The notes: generated by a model not told the origin, from the letters alone. A stretch of DNA of 7,472 bases from Verrucomicrobiota bacterium (GCA_015658765.1 DQOE01000430.1:1-7472); one strand, 5' to 3'. Shown: positions 1-6,823, counted from the stretch's first letter. A program made the numbers and translations.

Positions 1-314
1 TCTTCAGGCGTTTTGAGGCTTACCGCGTGCGGCGGAAATTCATCCTTCTCCCATCCGGGATCAAATCCCGCCTTCGTTTGTGCTACTGCGGCCGGGCGCG
101 CATTCCCCTGCCTGGATCGTTGGAACTGTTGGCGGGCGGCCTTGAACTCCTCCGCGGTCAGCTTGCCATCCTTGTTCGCATCCGCTGCGGGAAAACGCTT
201 GAGTATTTGCGCCAATCGCGATTCGGAGAGCTGTTGGGCTTGTGCATTTGAGAACGGCGCGGCTGCCGCCAGGGCGAGGATCGCAAGGAGCAGGATGAGG
301 CGTTGTTTGTTCAT
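1..314 (-). CDS. Secreted EF-hand protein, N-terminal part (runs off the left edge)
   Basis: The frame opens with ATG at 314-312 and stays open for 104 codons to the window edge, so the C-terminus is missing. Residues 1-26 form a Sec signal peptide: MNKQR, then a Leu/Ala-rich core, with likely cleavage after SNAQA. Residues 45-56 are a textbook EF-hand loop, [12 protein letters not shown], with calcium ligands at D45, N47, D49 and T53 and the bidentate E56, followed by F57. The helix before it ([11 protein letters not shown]) fits the entering EF helix. Only one hand is visible. After it comes a polar linker (residues 60-82) and then [14 protein letters not shown], which I do not recognise. 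In this phylum a single EF-hand behind a signal peptide often precedes a secreted hydrolase or similar domain; that is family knowledge and cannot be confirmed here. An AAGGA lies 11 bases upstream, and the start codon overlaps the stop of the broken macro-domain frame (ATGA). Confidence 0.85.
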   Translation of the reverse strand, partial: MNKQRLILLLAILALAAAAPFSNAQAQQLSESRLAQILKRFPAADANKDGKLTAEEFKAARQQFQRSRQGNARPAAVAQTKAGFDPGWEKDEFPPHAVSLKTPE

Positions 315-520
315 GGCTGTATGATTCCTTTGATTCGGGTTTGAGGGTGTTGAGAAGTTGGTTCCGCGGTATTGAAAAATTGGGAGAATCGCAAGCCTGC
401 AGCCGTGTGAATGGCGCCATCCACTCCAGATCCCGGGCTAAGTTGTTCATTGGCTGCATTTACTATGGCATCAACTTCCAGTTGGGTTATGTCGCCGAGC
501 TGGAGGGTGATGCGGTTCAT
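311..520 (-). pseudogene. Truncated MacroD/YmdB-type macro domain gene (N-terminal fragment)
   Basis: Residues 2-42 of this 69-codon frame match the start of ADP-ribose-binding macro domains of the YmdB/MacroD type. The strand [10 protein letters not shown] is followed by VDAIVNAAN and then [11 protein letters not shown]. These are the adenine/ribose-contacting and catalytic-loop motifs of O-acetyl-ADP-ribose deacetylases and mono-ADP-ribosyl-hydrolases. A working domain needs about 170 residues, including a later HTVGP-like strand and a glycine-rich STGVYGYP-like phosphate loop. Neither is present in any frame. After G42 (base 395) the similarity stops and the next 27 codons read through what looks like the leader of the EF-hand gene. 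The stop at 313-311 overlaps that gene's ATG. I read it as a gene whose 3' three quarters were deleted. A functional mini-protein is possible but unlikely, because the fold cannot form from these pieces. Confidence 0.75.
326..330 (-). promoter_or_regulatory. Ribosome binding site of the EF-hand gene
   Basis: AAGGA on the minus strand lies 11 bases before the ATG at 314. The spacing is slightly long but acceptable. It supports this start, which also places a clean signal peptide at the N-terminus. The site lies inside the tail of the broken macro-domain frame. Confidence 0.5.
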
Positions 521-722
521 TTTTGCCTAGGAGGGACTCGATTTTGGCCCGGGTAGTGGGCTTCAGGTCGGGTCGCTGCAGGGCAGATTGTAGTCGGGCG
601 CGAATGGCGGGGTCAAGGTGCGGGACAGGGCGGTAGGCGTGGGGGCGTTTGATGTGGAGGCGCAAACCGGCGCCGTGCGTGGAGAAGCGCAGCTGGCGCT
701 TCAGGCGGGCGTAGGGCTCCAT
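471..722 (-). CDS. Hypothetical small basic protein or gene remnant
   Basis: I do not recognise this frame. From ATG at 722 it encodes 83 residues; the same frame is open up to another ATG at 791, but those first codons look less coding-like. About four fifths of the first 66 codons end in G or C, like the genes nearby, which argues for real coding. The protein is rich in Arg, Lys and His, and its second half ([19 protein letters not shown], then KIESLLGK) looks helical. From base 521 downwards the third positions turn mostly A/T, exactly where the macro-domain frame begins. The last 17 residues are therefore probably read-through in the wrong frame, and the original stop may have been lost. 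No good ribosome binding site is seen before 722. It could be the tail of a larger decayed gene. Confidence 0.35.
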   Translation of the reverse strand: MEPYARLKRQLRFSTHGAGLRLHIKRPHAYRPVPHLDPAIRARLQSALQRPDLKPTTRAKIESLLGKNEPHHPPARRHNPTGS

Positions 723-878
723 TGATTGGTCGCGGTGCTTGTGGAAGCCGTCATGATTTCGATCACCTGACCGTCTGCCCCCGGCCCCCATATTTTTTGA
801 CTGGCAGCCTCGTTCTTCCCGAGCGAATACAAGCGTTAAATCATTGCGAAAGAAGCTGATTCCACCCAGACTGACTCC
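723..878. other. Intergenic stretch upstream of the dihaem gene
   Basis: This stretch separates the minus-strand remnants from the plus-strand operon and should hold the operon's promoter. The best -35-like hexamer on the plus strand is TTGACT at 797-802, but no -10 hexamer lies 16-18 bases after it. TTAAAT at 836-841 resembles a -10 box but has no good partner. No promoter is therefore called. On the minus strand, about 44 codons are open from 834 to 701 after a TAA, in a frame different from the 471-722 frame. They have no well-placed start and no recognisable product. Confidence 0.3.
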
Positions 879-3263
879 TTGAGCGTCTGGAAATCGAATA
901 CACGTGGGCCGATCAGCTTTCGCAGAGCAGGTTTCCAGCTTGGTCTGGCCACAACCCTGCTCTTCGCTTCCTGTTCGTTCGCAGAGGATTCGTCAAGCCT
1001 CTCCGGCCCGTCCTTTCGCGCCCTCGTCGCCGAGCATTGTTTCGACTGCCACGACGCCGATTTGACCAAAGGTGACCTGAATCTCGAAGCCGTCAGCTCC
1101 CAGCCCACAAGCCAGCATTCGGAGGTCTGGGAAAAAGTTGTGCGTCGGCTACGCGCGCGCCAGATGCCGCCCGCCGGCAAGAAACGGCCGGATGAAGCAA
1201 CCTACAACACACTCCTCTCCGGACTCGAAGGCTCGCTCGAAAAACTCGCGGCTCAACATCCCCAGCCCGGCCGAATCGACACCCTTCGCCGCCTCAATCG
1301 CACGGAGTATCGAAACGCCATTCGCGATCTGCTCGCGCTCGACATCGACGCCGCCGCGTTGCTACCGGCCGACGAATCCAGCCACGGCTTTGACAACATT
1401 ACCGTTGGCGACCTTTCCCCCACCTTGCTGAATCGCTATATCACCGCCGCCCAGAAGATCAGCCGGCTGGCCGTGGGCGCGCCGCGCAAATCGCCCGGAG
1501 GCCACACGATCCGCATTCCACCAGACACCACGCAGGAAGAGCACGTCCCCGGTCTCCCCCTCGGCACTCGGGGCGGAACGTTGATCCCCTACACCTTTCC
1601 GCAGGATGGCGAATACGAAATTCAGATGCGCCTAACCCGCGACCGAAACGAACAGGTCGAAGGGCTTTCAGGAACCCACGAACTGGAACTGCTGCTGGAT
1701 CGCGAACGGTTGAAGGTGTTCACGGTCAAGCAGCCGAAGAAACGAAACGACCACACAAAGCTGGATGCGCACCTCAAGACCCGCATTCAAGTCTCCGCCG
1801 GACCGCGCGACCTCGGCGTCACCTTTATCAAGAAGCCTTCATCGCTGCTCGAAACCAAGCGACAGCCCTACAATTCTCATTTCAACCACCATCGGCACCC
1901 GCGCCTGTCACCCGCCATTTTTCAGGTTTCGATCACCGGCCCCTACCGGGCTGCCGGCTCCAGTGAAACGCCCAGCCGAAAACGCATTTTCATCGCGCGC
2001 CCTGCGGATCGCTACGATACCGAATCCGCCGCCCGCCAAATCCTGTCCGCCTTGGCGCGCCGCGCCTACCGCCGGCCGGTGACCGACGCGGATCTCGAAC
2101 GCCCCATGCAGTTCTTTCGACAGGCCAACAGGAAGGGCGGCTTTGAAGCCGGAATCGAGATGGCTCTCAGCTCTATTCTCGTCAGCCCCCGGTTCTTGTT
2201 TCGCATCGAGAAAGTCCCCGAAAAAGCCAACCCCAATTCCGCCTACCCCCTGAGCGGCATCGAACTCGCCTCGCGTCTCTCCTTCTTCCTCTGGAGCAGT
2301 ATCCCCGACGATGAATTGCTCGATGCCGCGGAGAGAGGTGAATTGAGCGATCCGGAAGCCCTGGAGAAACAGACGCGCCGCATGCTGGCCGATCCGCGCT
2401 CCGTTTCTCTGGTCGACAATTTTGCCAACCAATGGCTCTACCTTCGCAATCTGGATTCCTTCACCCCTAACGCCCGGCTCTTTCCCGATTTCGATGACAA
2501 TCTACGGCAGGCATTTCAGAGGGAAACCGAACTCTTTTTCGAAAGCATCCTTCGCGAGGACAAGAGCGTCATGGACCTGTTAAAGGCCGACTACACCTTC
2601 CTCAACGAGCGGCTCGCAAAGCACTACCAGATTCCCCACGTCTACGGGAGCCGTTTTCGTCGGGTGGCATTGGCGCCGGAAGACAGGCGCGGCGGCCTAC
2701 TGCGCCACGGTAGCATCCTGACCGTCACCTCTTACGCGACTCGCACCTCGCCCGTCATTCGCGGCAATTGGATTCTCGAGAACATCGTCGGGACCCCGCC
2801 GCCGCCGCCGCCCGACGATGTGCCCGCCCTTGAAGACAACAACGTCGACCAAACCCTCCCCATGCGTGAACGGCTTAGTCAGCACCGCGCAAACAAGGCT
2901 TGCGCTGTGTGCCACGACTTGATGGACCCGGTTGGCTTCGCGCTGGAGAACTTCGACGCGATCGGCCGGTGGCGAACCCACGAGGAAGGCCGGAAACTTG
3001 ACGTCAGCGGCGGACTGCCTGATGGCCAGGCGTTCACCGGGATTGACGGCCTTGAAAAGGGTCTGCTCGAACGCCCCGAACTCTTCGCTGGCACACTCAC
3101 CGAGAAACTGATGACCTTCGCCCTGGGGCGCGGCGTCGAACATTTCGACGGTCCCGCTGTGCGAAAAATCGTCGCTGAAGCAGCCAAGAACGACTACCGG
3201 ATGTCGTCGATTATCCTTGGAATAGTGAACAGCATACCGTTTAGAATGCGTGAAGCGTTATGA
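879..3263 (+). CDS. Exported dihaem DUF1592-family protein (PSD3/PSD5/PSD4/PSCyt3/PSD2 domains)
   Basis: This 794-residue protein belongs to the planctomycete-type cytochrome family whose catalytic role is unknown; electron transfer is inferred. The N-terminus has basic residues and a hydrophobic core (residues 21-35), with cleavage likely after CSFA. Domains in order: a small cytochrome-like domain with CFDCH (C54, C57, H58) and a QMPP motif whose M96 suits an axial haem ligand; PSD3/DUF1587 at about 135-200 (RRLNRTEYRNAIRDLL); a beta-rich, possibly carbohydrate-binding stretch at about 226-356; PSD5/DUF1595 at 368-443; PSD4/DUF1592 at 456-585; PSCyt3/DUF1588 at 595-700 with a second haem motif, CAVCH (C675, C678, H679), and MDPVGFALENFDAIG; PSD2/DUF1585 at 718-790. 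TTG at 879 is the assumed start. An in-frame TAA lies at 837-839, no ATG lies between it and the first haem motif, and there is no clear Shine-Dalgarno sequence. It overlaps the next gene by four bases. Family assignment is secure; the exact start is not. Confidence 0.93.
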   Translation: MSVWKSNTRGPISFRRAGFQLGLATTLLFASCSFAEDSSSLSGPSFRALVAEHCFDCHDADLTKGDLNLEAVSSQPTSQHSEVWEKVVRRLRARQMPPAGKKRPDEATYNTLLSGLEGSLEKLAAQHPQPGRIDTLRRLNRTEYRNAIRDLLALDIDAAALLPADESSHGFDNITVGDLSPTLLNRYITAAQKISRLAVGAPRKSPGGHTIRIPPDTTQEEHVPGLPLGTRGGTLIPYTFPQDGEYEIQMRLTRDRNEQVEGLSGTHELELLLDRERLKVFTVKQPKKRNDHTKLDAHLKTRIQVSAGPRDLGVTFIKKPSSLLETKRQPYNSHFNHHRHPRLSPAIFQVSITGPYRAAGSSETPSRKRIFIARPADRYDTESAARQILSALARRAYRRPVTDADLERPMQFFRQANRKGGFEAGIEMALSSILVSPRFLFRIEKVPEKANPNSAYPLSGIELASRLSFFLWSSIPDDELLDAAERGELSDPEALEKQTRRMLADPRSVSLVDNFANQWLYLRNLDSFTPNARLFPDFDDNLRQAFQRETELFFESILREDKSVMDLLKADYTFLNERLAKHYQIPHVYGSRFRRVALAPEDRRGGLLRHGSILTVTSYATRTSPVIRGNWILENIVGTPPPPPPDDVPALEDNNVDQTLPMRERLSQHRANKACAVCHDLMDPVGFALENFDAIGRWRTHEEGRKLDVSGGLPDGQAFTGIDGLEKGLLERPELFAGTLTEKLMTFALGRGVEHFDGPAVRKIVAEAAKNDYRMSSIILGIVNSIPFRMREAL
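3260..3263 (+). other. ATGA stop/start overlap coupling genes 1 and 2
   Basis: The ATG of the DUF1552 gene (3260-3262) shares bases with the TGA of the dihaem gene (3261-3263). No strong Shine-Dalgarno sequence precedes it, so translation of the second gene probably depends on ribosomes finishing the first. This implies matched production of the two proteins. Confidence 0.8.
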
Positions 3264-4603
3264 TCATTACAAAGAAAGCTCTCCCGCGTAGAACTTTTCT
3301 CAAAGGCGTCGGAGCCACCCTCTCGCTGCCGCTTCTCGACGCGATGGTTCCCGCGGCAACCGCCCTCGCGAAAACGCCCGCCAAACCCGTGCGCCGGCTG
3401 GGTTATGTTTTCATGCCGATGGGTTGTGACATCACTAGGTGGACGCCTCCAGGTGGCGAGAAGCTGGACAAGCTTTCCCCCATCCTCAGTTCGCTCGAAC
3501 CGGTGAAGCAGGATGTCACGATCGTTTCCAATCTGGAACTGGCCAACGCCTATCCCGGCTCCCATGCGACTTCCAACTCAGCCTTCCTGAGCGCGGCAAA
3601 GGCCAAGGTGACGGAAAGCACGGACTACTACCTGGGAACAACCGCCGATCAGATCGCTGCCCGGCACATCGGCCAATCAACCCAACTGCCGTCGCTGGAA
3701 ATGGCGATGGATCTGCTCAAGCTCGTCGGTCAGTGCGACAATGGTTACGCCTGCGTCTATCAAAACAACCTTTCCTGGTCCTCCCCGACCACGCCTTTGC
3801 CGGCCGAGGCCCATCCGCGAATCGTCTTTGAAAGCCTGTTCGGCGAAGGCGGCACCGCCAAGGAACGCCGCGCCGCGTTGCGAGAGCGCGCCAGTCTGCT
3901 CGATTCGGTCAGCGAAGAAATCACCCGCCTTCAGCGCGAACTCGGCCCCGCCGATCGCGCAAAACTCGAAGAATACCTCACCGCCGTGCGCGAAGTGGAA
4001 CGCCGCATTCAAACGGCCGAGTCCGACGGCGCGAAGAACCAACTCCCCGACCTCGATCGCCCCCTGGGCGTTCCGGCCTCCTACGCCGACCACGCGCGAC
4101 TGATGTTCGACCTGCAGGTTCTCGCGCTCCAGGGCGACGTGACCCGCGTCACCACTTTTCAGCTCGCCCGGGAAACCAGCAATCGCACCTACCCGGAGAT
4201 CGGCGTGCCCGATCCGCATCATCCCCTTTCCCATCACGGTAACAACGCCGAAAAAGTCGCGCGTATGGCGAAGATCAACTCATTCCACGTCTCGCTCTTT
4301 GCCGAGTTTGTCCAGAAACTCAAAAAGACGACGGACGGAAACGGCTCCTTGCTCGATCACTCGCTCTATCTCTACGGCTCCGGCATGGGCAATCCAAACG
4401 TCCACGATCACACCAACCTGCCGACCATCGTCGCTGGCGGCGCCGCCGGCAAGATGAGAGGCGGCCGTCACATCCAATACGACAAACCCACGCCGCTGGC
4501 CAACCTGCACCTTTCGCTGCTCAACAAAGTGGGCGTCCCAGTGGAATCCTTCGCCGACAGCACCGGGACCGTCGACGAACTGTTTGAACCGCTATCCATC
4601 TAG
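3260..4603 (+). CDS. Tat-exported DUF1552 (HxxSHH) family protein
   Basis: The protein has 447 residues, a normal full length for the DUF1552 family (Pfam PF07586), whose biochemical function is unknown to me. The N-terminus is a classic twin-arginine signal: PRRTFLKG with R10-R11, a hydrophobic stretch (GVGATLSLPLL), and likely cleavage after ALA at residue 37. It should therefore be exported folded, which often means a cofactor or metal is inserted in the cytoplasm. The mature part opens with RRLGYVFMPMGCDITRWTPP and GSHATSNSAFLS, both typical of the family. Residues 195-255 (with ERRAALRERASLLDSV) are charged and helical, possibly a coiled coil. The family's HxxSHH signature is present at H321, S324, H325 and H326, inside DPHHPLSHHG, and could bind a metal. 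The C-terminal third (LYLYGSGMGNPNVHDH) is also conserved. It is translationally coupled to the dihaem gene upstream, and the two families commonly sit together, which suggests a shared complex or pathway. Confidence 0.93.
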   Translation: MIITKKALPRRTFLKGVGATLSLPLLDAMVPAATALAKTPAKPVRRLGYVFMPMGCDITRWTPPGGEKLDKLSPILSSLEPVKQDVTIVSNLELANAYPGSHATSNSAFLSAAKAKVTESTDYYLGTTADQIAARHIGQSTQLPSLEMAMDLLKLVGQCDNGYACVYQNNLSWSSPTTPLPAEAHPRIVFESLFGEGGTAKERRAALRERASLLDSVSEEITRLQRELGPADRAKLEEYLTAVREVERRIQTAESDGAKNQLPDLDRPLGVPASYADHARLMFDLQVLALQGDVTRVTTFQLARETSNRTYPEIGVPDPHHPLSHHGNNAEKVARMAKINSFHVSLFAEFVQKLKKTTDGNGSLLDHSLYLYGSGMGNPNVHDHTNLPTIVAGGAAGKMRGGRHIQYDKPTPLANLHLSLLNKVGVPVESFADSTGTVDELFEPLSI

Positions 4604-4700
4604 AGAGCGTGGAATATCCGAACGAAGACAAAAACACGGTGGAGCGAGAGTCCTCGCGGTCCATATCGAATCCCTGGAAGGGCGCTAGAACCAACCCTCC
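4604..4700 (+). other. Short gap with a small hairpin (4641-4662)
   Basis: The gap between genes 2 and 3 holds a compact inverted repeat: GCGAG (4644-4648), loop AGTC, CTCGC (4653-4657). An outer GGA/TCC pairing extends it after a two-base bulge. No T-run follows, so it is not an intrinsic terminator. It could stabilise or process the transcript between the two parts of the operon, or be chance. Genes 2 and 3 may share a transcript, but a separate promoter cannot be excluded; none was recognised. Confidence 0.3.
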
Positions 4701-6737
4701 ATGAAGCGTCTATCAAAGATCGCGGCCCTCCTGATCACGCTGACCATGTTCCATGTTGCATCGGCGGATTCACCCTTGGCGGACGCTGTCGAGAAGAAGG
4801 ACCACGCGGCCGTTCGTAAGCTGCTCGAGAAGAACATAGACGTCAACGCGTCTCAAACCGACGGCATGACGGCGTTGCACTGGGCCGCTTACCAGGACGA
4901 TCTCGCCACGGCGAAACTCCTGGTGAATGCGAGCGCGAACGTAAAAGCGAAAAATCGTTATGGCGTGACCTCCCTTTCTCTGGCCTGCATCAACGGAAAC
5001 GGGAACATGGTCGAATTGTTCCTCAAGGCTGGAGCCGATCCCAACACAAGTCTTCACGAAGGCGAGCCTGCTCTCATGACCGCGGCAAGAACCGGCAAGC
5101 CCGGGGCGGTGAAGGCGCTATTGGCCCACGGAGCCAAAGTGAACGAAAAAGGTAGAAAAAGTCAGACCGCCCTGATGTGGGCCGCGGCCGACGGCCACCT
5201 TGAGGTTGTCAATCTGCTGCTCAAGGCAGGGGCGGACATTCGCGCGACACTGGACTCCGGTTTCACACCGCTGTTCTTCGCCGTCCGGGAAGGAAGAACG
5301 GAGGTCGTGCATACCTTGCTGAAAGCTGGAATAGACGTCAACGAGCCCGTGAGTCGAGAAAAGAACGGGAAGTTGAAGAGCGGAACGACACCGCTAACCC
5401 TGGCCGTCGAGAACGGCCATTTCGAACTGGCGACGACACTGCTCGAAGCCGGAGCCGATCCCAACGACATGCGCGCCGGATACACCTCGCTGCACATGCT
5501 CTCCTGGGTGCGCAAGCCGGATGGCGGCGACGGCGACGACGACCTCGCTCCTCCGACCGGTTCAGGAATCATGAGCAGCGCACAATTCGCCAAACAGCTG
5601 GTGGACCATGGCGTCAGGGTGAACACCCGGCTCAAAGGGGGCAAGCTTCACTGGAAAGGGGCAACGCCGTTCTTCCTGGCTTCCAAGACCGCGGACGCTC
5701 CCCTCATGCGCGTGTTGATCGAACTGGGAGCCGATCCACTGATCCACAACGCGGAAAACAGCACTCCCCTGATGGTGGCAACTGGGATCGGCCAAACAAT
5801 GGAGGCGGCCTCCGCCGGGACCGAGACTGAAATCCTTGAAGCCGCACAAATGCTGCTCGATCTGGGCGTCGATATCGACGCCGTGAACAACAGCGGCGAA
5901 ACCGCGATGCACGGAGCCGCCTACAAGAACCTTCCTAAAGTGGTGCAGTTCCTCGATGACAACAACGCCAAGATCGAAGTCTGGAACCGTAGGAACAAGA
6001 AGGGGTCGACGCCCTACCTGATCGCGGCAGGCTACCGGCCTGGAAACTTCAAACCTTCCTACGAGACGATGGCGGCGATCAAAAAAGTGATGACCGCTCA
6101 CGGAGAGAAGCCGACCGCTAAGCCGCCGAAACGTGTCGATCCCTACGCTGCCAAAACCCGAAAAAAGCAAACAGCCTCGAAGGAAGAATCCCGCGAGCGA
6201 ATAGACTTGTTCAACGGCAAGAATCTCGCGGGCTGGGAGATTCAGAACAACGGCCGCTTTTCCGTGAAAAACGGCCGACTAAGAGTTGACCGCGGAACCG
6301 GATGGTTGCGTTCCGTCGACATCTACGCTGATTTCACATTCAAACTGCAATTCCGATTTCTGGAGGCCAACGCGAACAGCGGAATTTTCGTGCGCACCGG
6401 AGCAACCAGCAAGAAAGACGAAAACGGCTGGCCGAACAATGGCTACCAGGTCCAATGCATGGATACGATTACTGGAAAAGTTCCATTGGCCACCATGATT
6501 CCCTATGGAGCGCCGCCATTTGAGCACGAGTCGGATCTGGACGCCTTGAAAAAGGCCTACAAACCCGTGGGCGAATGGCAGTCTTACGAGATTACCGCCA
6601 AGGGCGAAACCTTGAGGGTAAAGCTCAACGGAACGCTGATCACAACCGCGACCAGCATCAAGAATCTCGACGGGCATATCGGAATACAGGCCGAAAACGG
6701 GCTCCTGGAATTCCGGGAAATTGAATTGTTCCGATAG
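4701..6737 (+). CDS. Exported ankyrin-repeat protein with C-terminal DUF1080 (3-keto-disaccharide hydrolase) domain
   Basis: The protein has 678 residues. Residues 1-22 are a Sec signal peptide (MKRLSK, hydrophobic core, cleavage after VASA). About twelve ankyrin repeats fill residues 24-470, many with clear cores: GMTALHWAA (55-63), QTALMWAAADGHLEVVNLLL (155-174) and TTPLTLAVENGHFELATTLL (229-248). The repeat near 260-310 carries an inserted acidic loop, DGGDGDDD at 274-281. A basic, Lys/Pro-rich linker (470-500) leads to DUF1080 at 501-677: IDLFNGKNLAGWEI, NSGIFVR, GYQVQCMD, EWQSYEITAKGETLRVKLNG and LEFREIEL. DUF1080 (PF06439) is a beta-sandwich domain named for hydrolysis of 3-keto-disaccharides. 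The ankyrin array probably binds protein partners or forms a scaffold. An in-frame TAG at 4686-4688 makes ATG 4701 the first possible start. The purine-rich GGAAGGG near 4676-4682 is about 18 bases away, too far for a good ribosome binding site. The gene follows the dihaem/DUF1552 pair in the same direction, suggesting joint function. Confidence 0.92.
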   Translation: MKRLSKIAALLITLTMFHVASADSPLADAVEKKDHAAVRKLLEKNIDVNASQTDGMTALHWAAYQDDLATAKLLVNASANVKAKNRYGVTSLSLACINGNGNMVELFLKAGADPNTSLHEGEPALMTAARTGKPGAVKALLAHGAKVNEKGRKSQTALMWAAADGHLEVVNLLLKAGADIRATLDSGFTPLFFAVREGRTEVVHTLLKAGIDVNEPVSREKNGKLKSGTTPLTLAVENGHFELATTLLEAGADPNDMRAGYTSLHMLSWVRKPDGGDGDDDLAPPTGSGIMSSAQFAKQLVDHGVRVNTRLKGGKLHWKGATPFFLASKTADAPLMRVLIELGADPLIHNAENSTPLMVATGIGQTMEAASAGTETEILEAAQMLLDLGVDIDAVNNSGETAMHGAAYKNLPKVVQFLDDNNAKIEVWNRRNKKGSTPYLIAAGYRPGNFKPSYETMAAIKKVMTAHGEKPTAKPPKRVDPYAAKTRKKQTASKEESRERIDLFNGKNLAGWEIQNNGRFSVKNGRLRVDRGTGWLRSVDIYADFTFKLQFRFLEANANSGIFVRTGATSKKDENGWPNNGYQVQCMDTITGKVPLATMIPYGAPPFEHESDLDALKKAYKPVGEWQSYEITAKGETLRVKLNGTLITTATSIKNLDGHIGIQAENGLLEFREIELFR

Positions 6738-6823
6738 CACACGCCGGATTCCAACAGCCGGTGAGGCGAGATTACCCACCACCAAAAAAACAAGACAGGT
6801 GAAGAATTGAAAGCTGAAGGCAA
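6738..6823 (+). other. Gap with a weak hairpin (6742-6763)
   Basis: Shortly after the stop of gene 3, CGCCGG (6742-6747) can pair with CCGGTG (6758-6763) around a 10-base loop, giving six pairs including one G-U. It is followed by GC-rich sequence and then an A-run on the plus strand, not a T-run, so it does not qualify as an intrinsic terminator. It may mark the 3' end of the operon transcript. Nothing else is recognised in the gap. Confidence 0.25.
6816..6820 (+). promoter_or_regulatory. Possible ribosome binding site of the pseudopilin gene
   Basis: GAAGG lies only three bases before the ATG at 6824, closer than the usual five to nine. The start is still firm, because an in-frame TGA at 6815-6817 rules out anything further upstream and the prepilin motif begins right after it. 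Confidence 0.4.

Noticed and set aside
311..722. A DarT/DarG-type toxin-antitoxin pair (unknown gene followed by a macro-domain gene)
   Set aside because: The macro fragment has the GVDGAIH/NAAN pattern of MacroD/YmdB, not the DarG pattern, and the upstream frame shows no ADP-ribosyltransferase motif.
797..841. Promoter made of TTGACT (797-802) and a -10 box such as TTAAAT (836-841)
   Set aside because: The spacing is 33 bases, far from the usual 16-18, and no better pairing was found.
915..935. Tat signal in the dihaem protein (SFRRAGF)
   Set aside because: It has a double arginine but lacks the F-L-K part at the right positions. c-type cytochromes normally use Sec, so Sec export is preferred.
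1908..2432. 174-codon minus-strand frame inside the dihaem gene
   Set aside because: It is antisense to the conserved PSD5 and PSD4 domains, with a low-complexity Gly/Ala/Arg-rich product typical of antisense frames in GC-rich genes.
3677..4237. 186-codon minus-strand frame inside the DUF1552 gene
   Set aside because: It is antisense to a conserved family protein and has no independent start signals or recognisable domain.
4641..4662. Intrinsic terminator after the DUF1552 gene
   Set aside because: The hairpin is real but no T-run follows it.
5030..5470. DNA direct repeats (GGAGCCGATCCCAAC at two places)
   Set aside because: They encode the same GADPN turn in separate ankyrin repeats, so they reflect the protein repeat and not a mobile or regulatory repeat.
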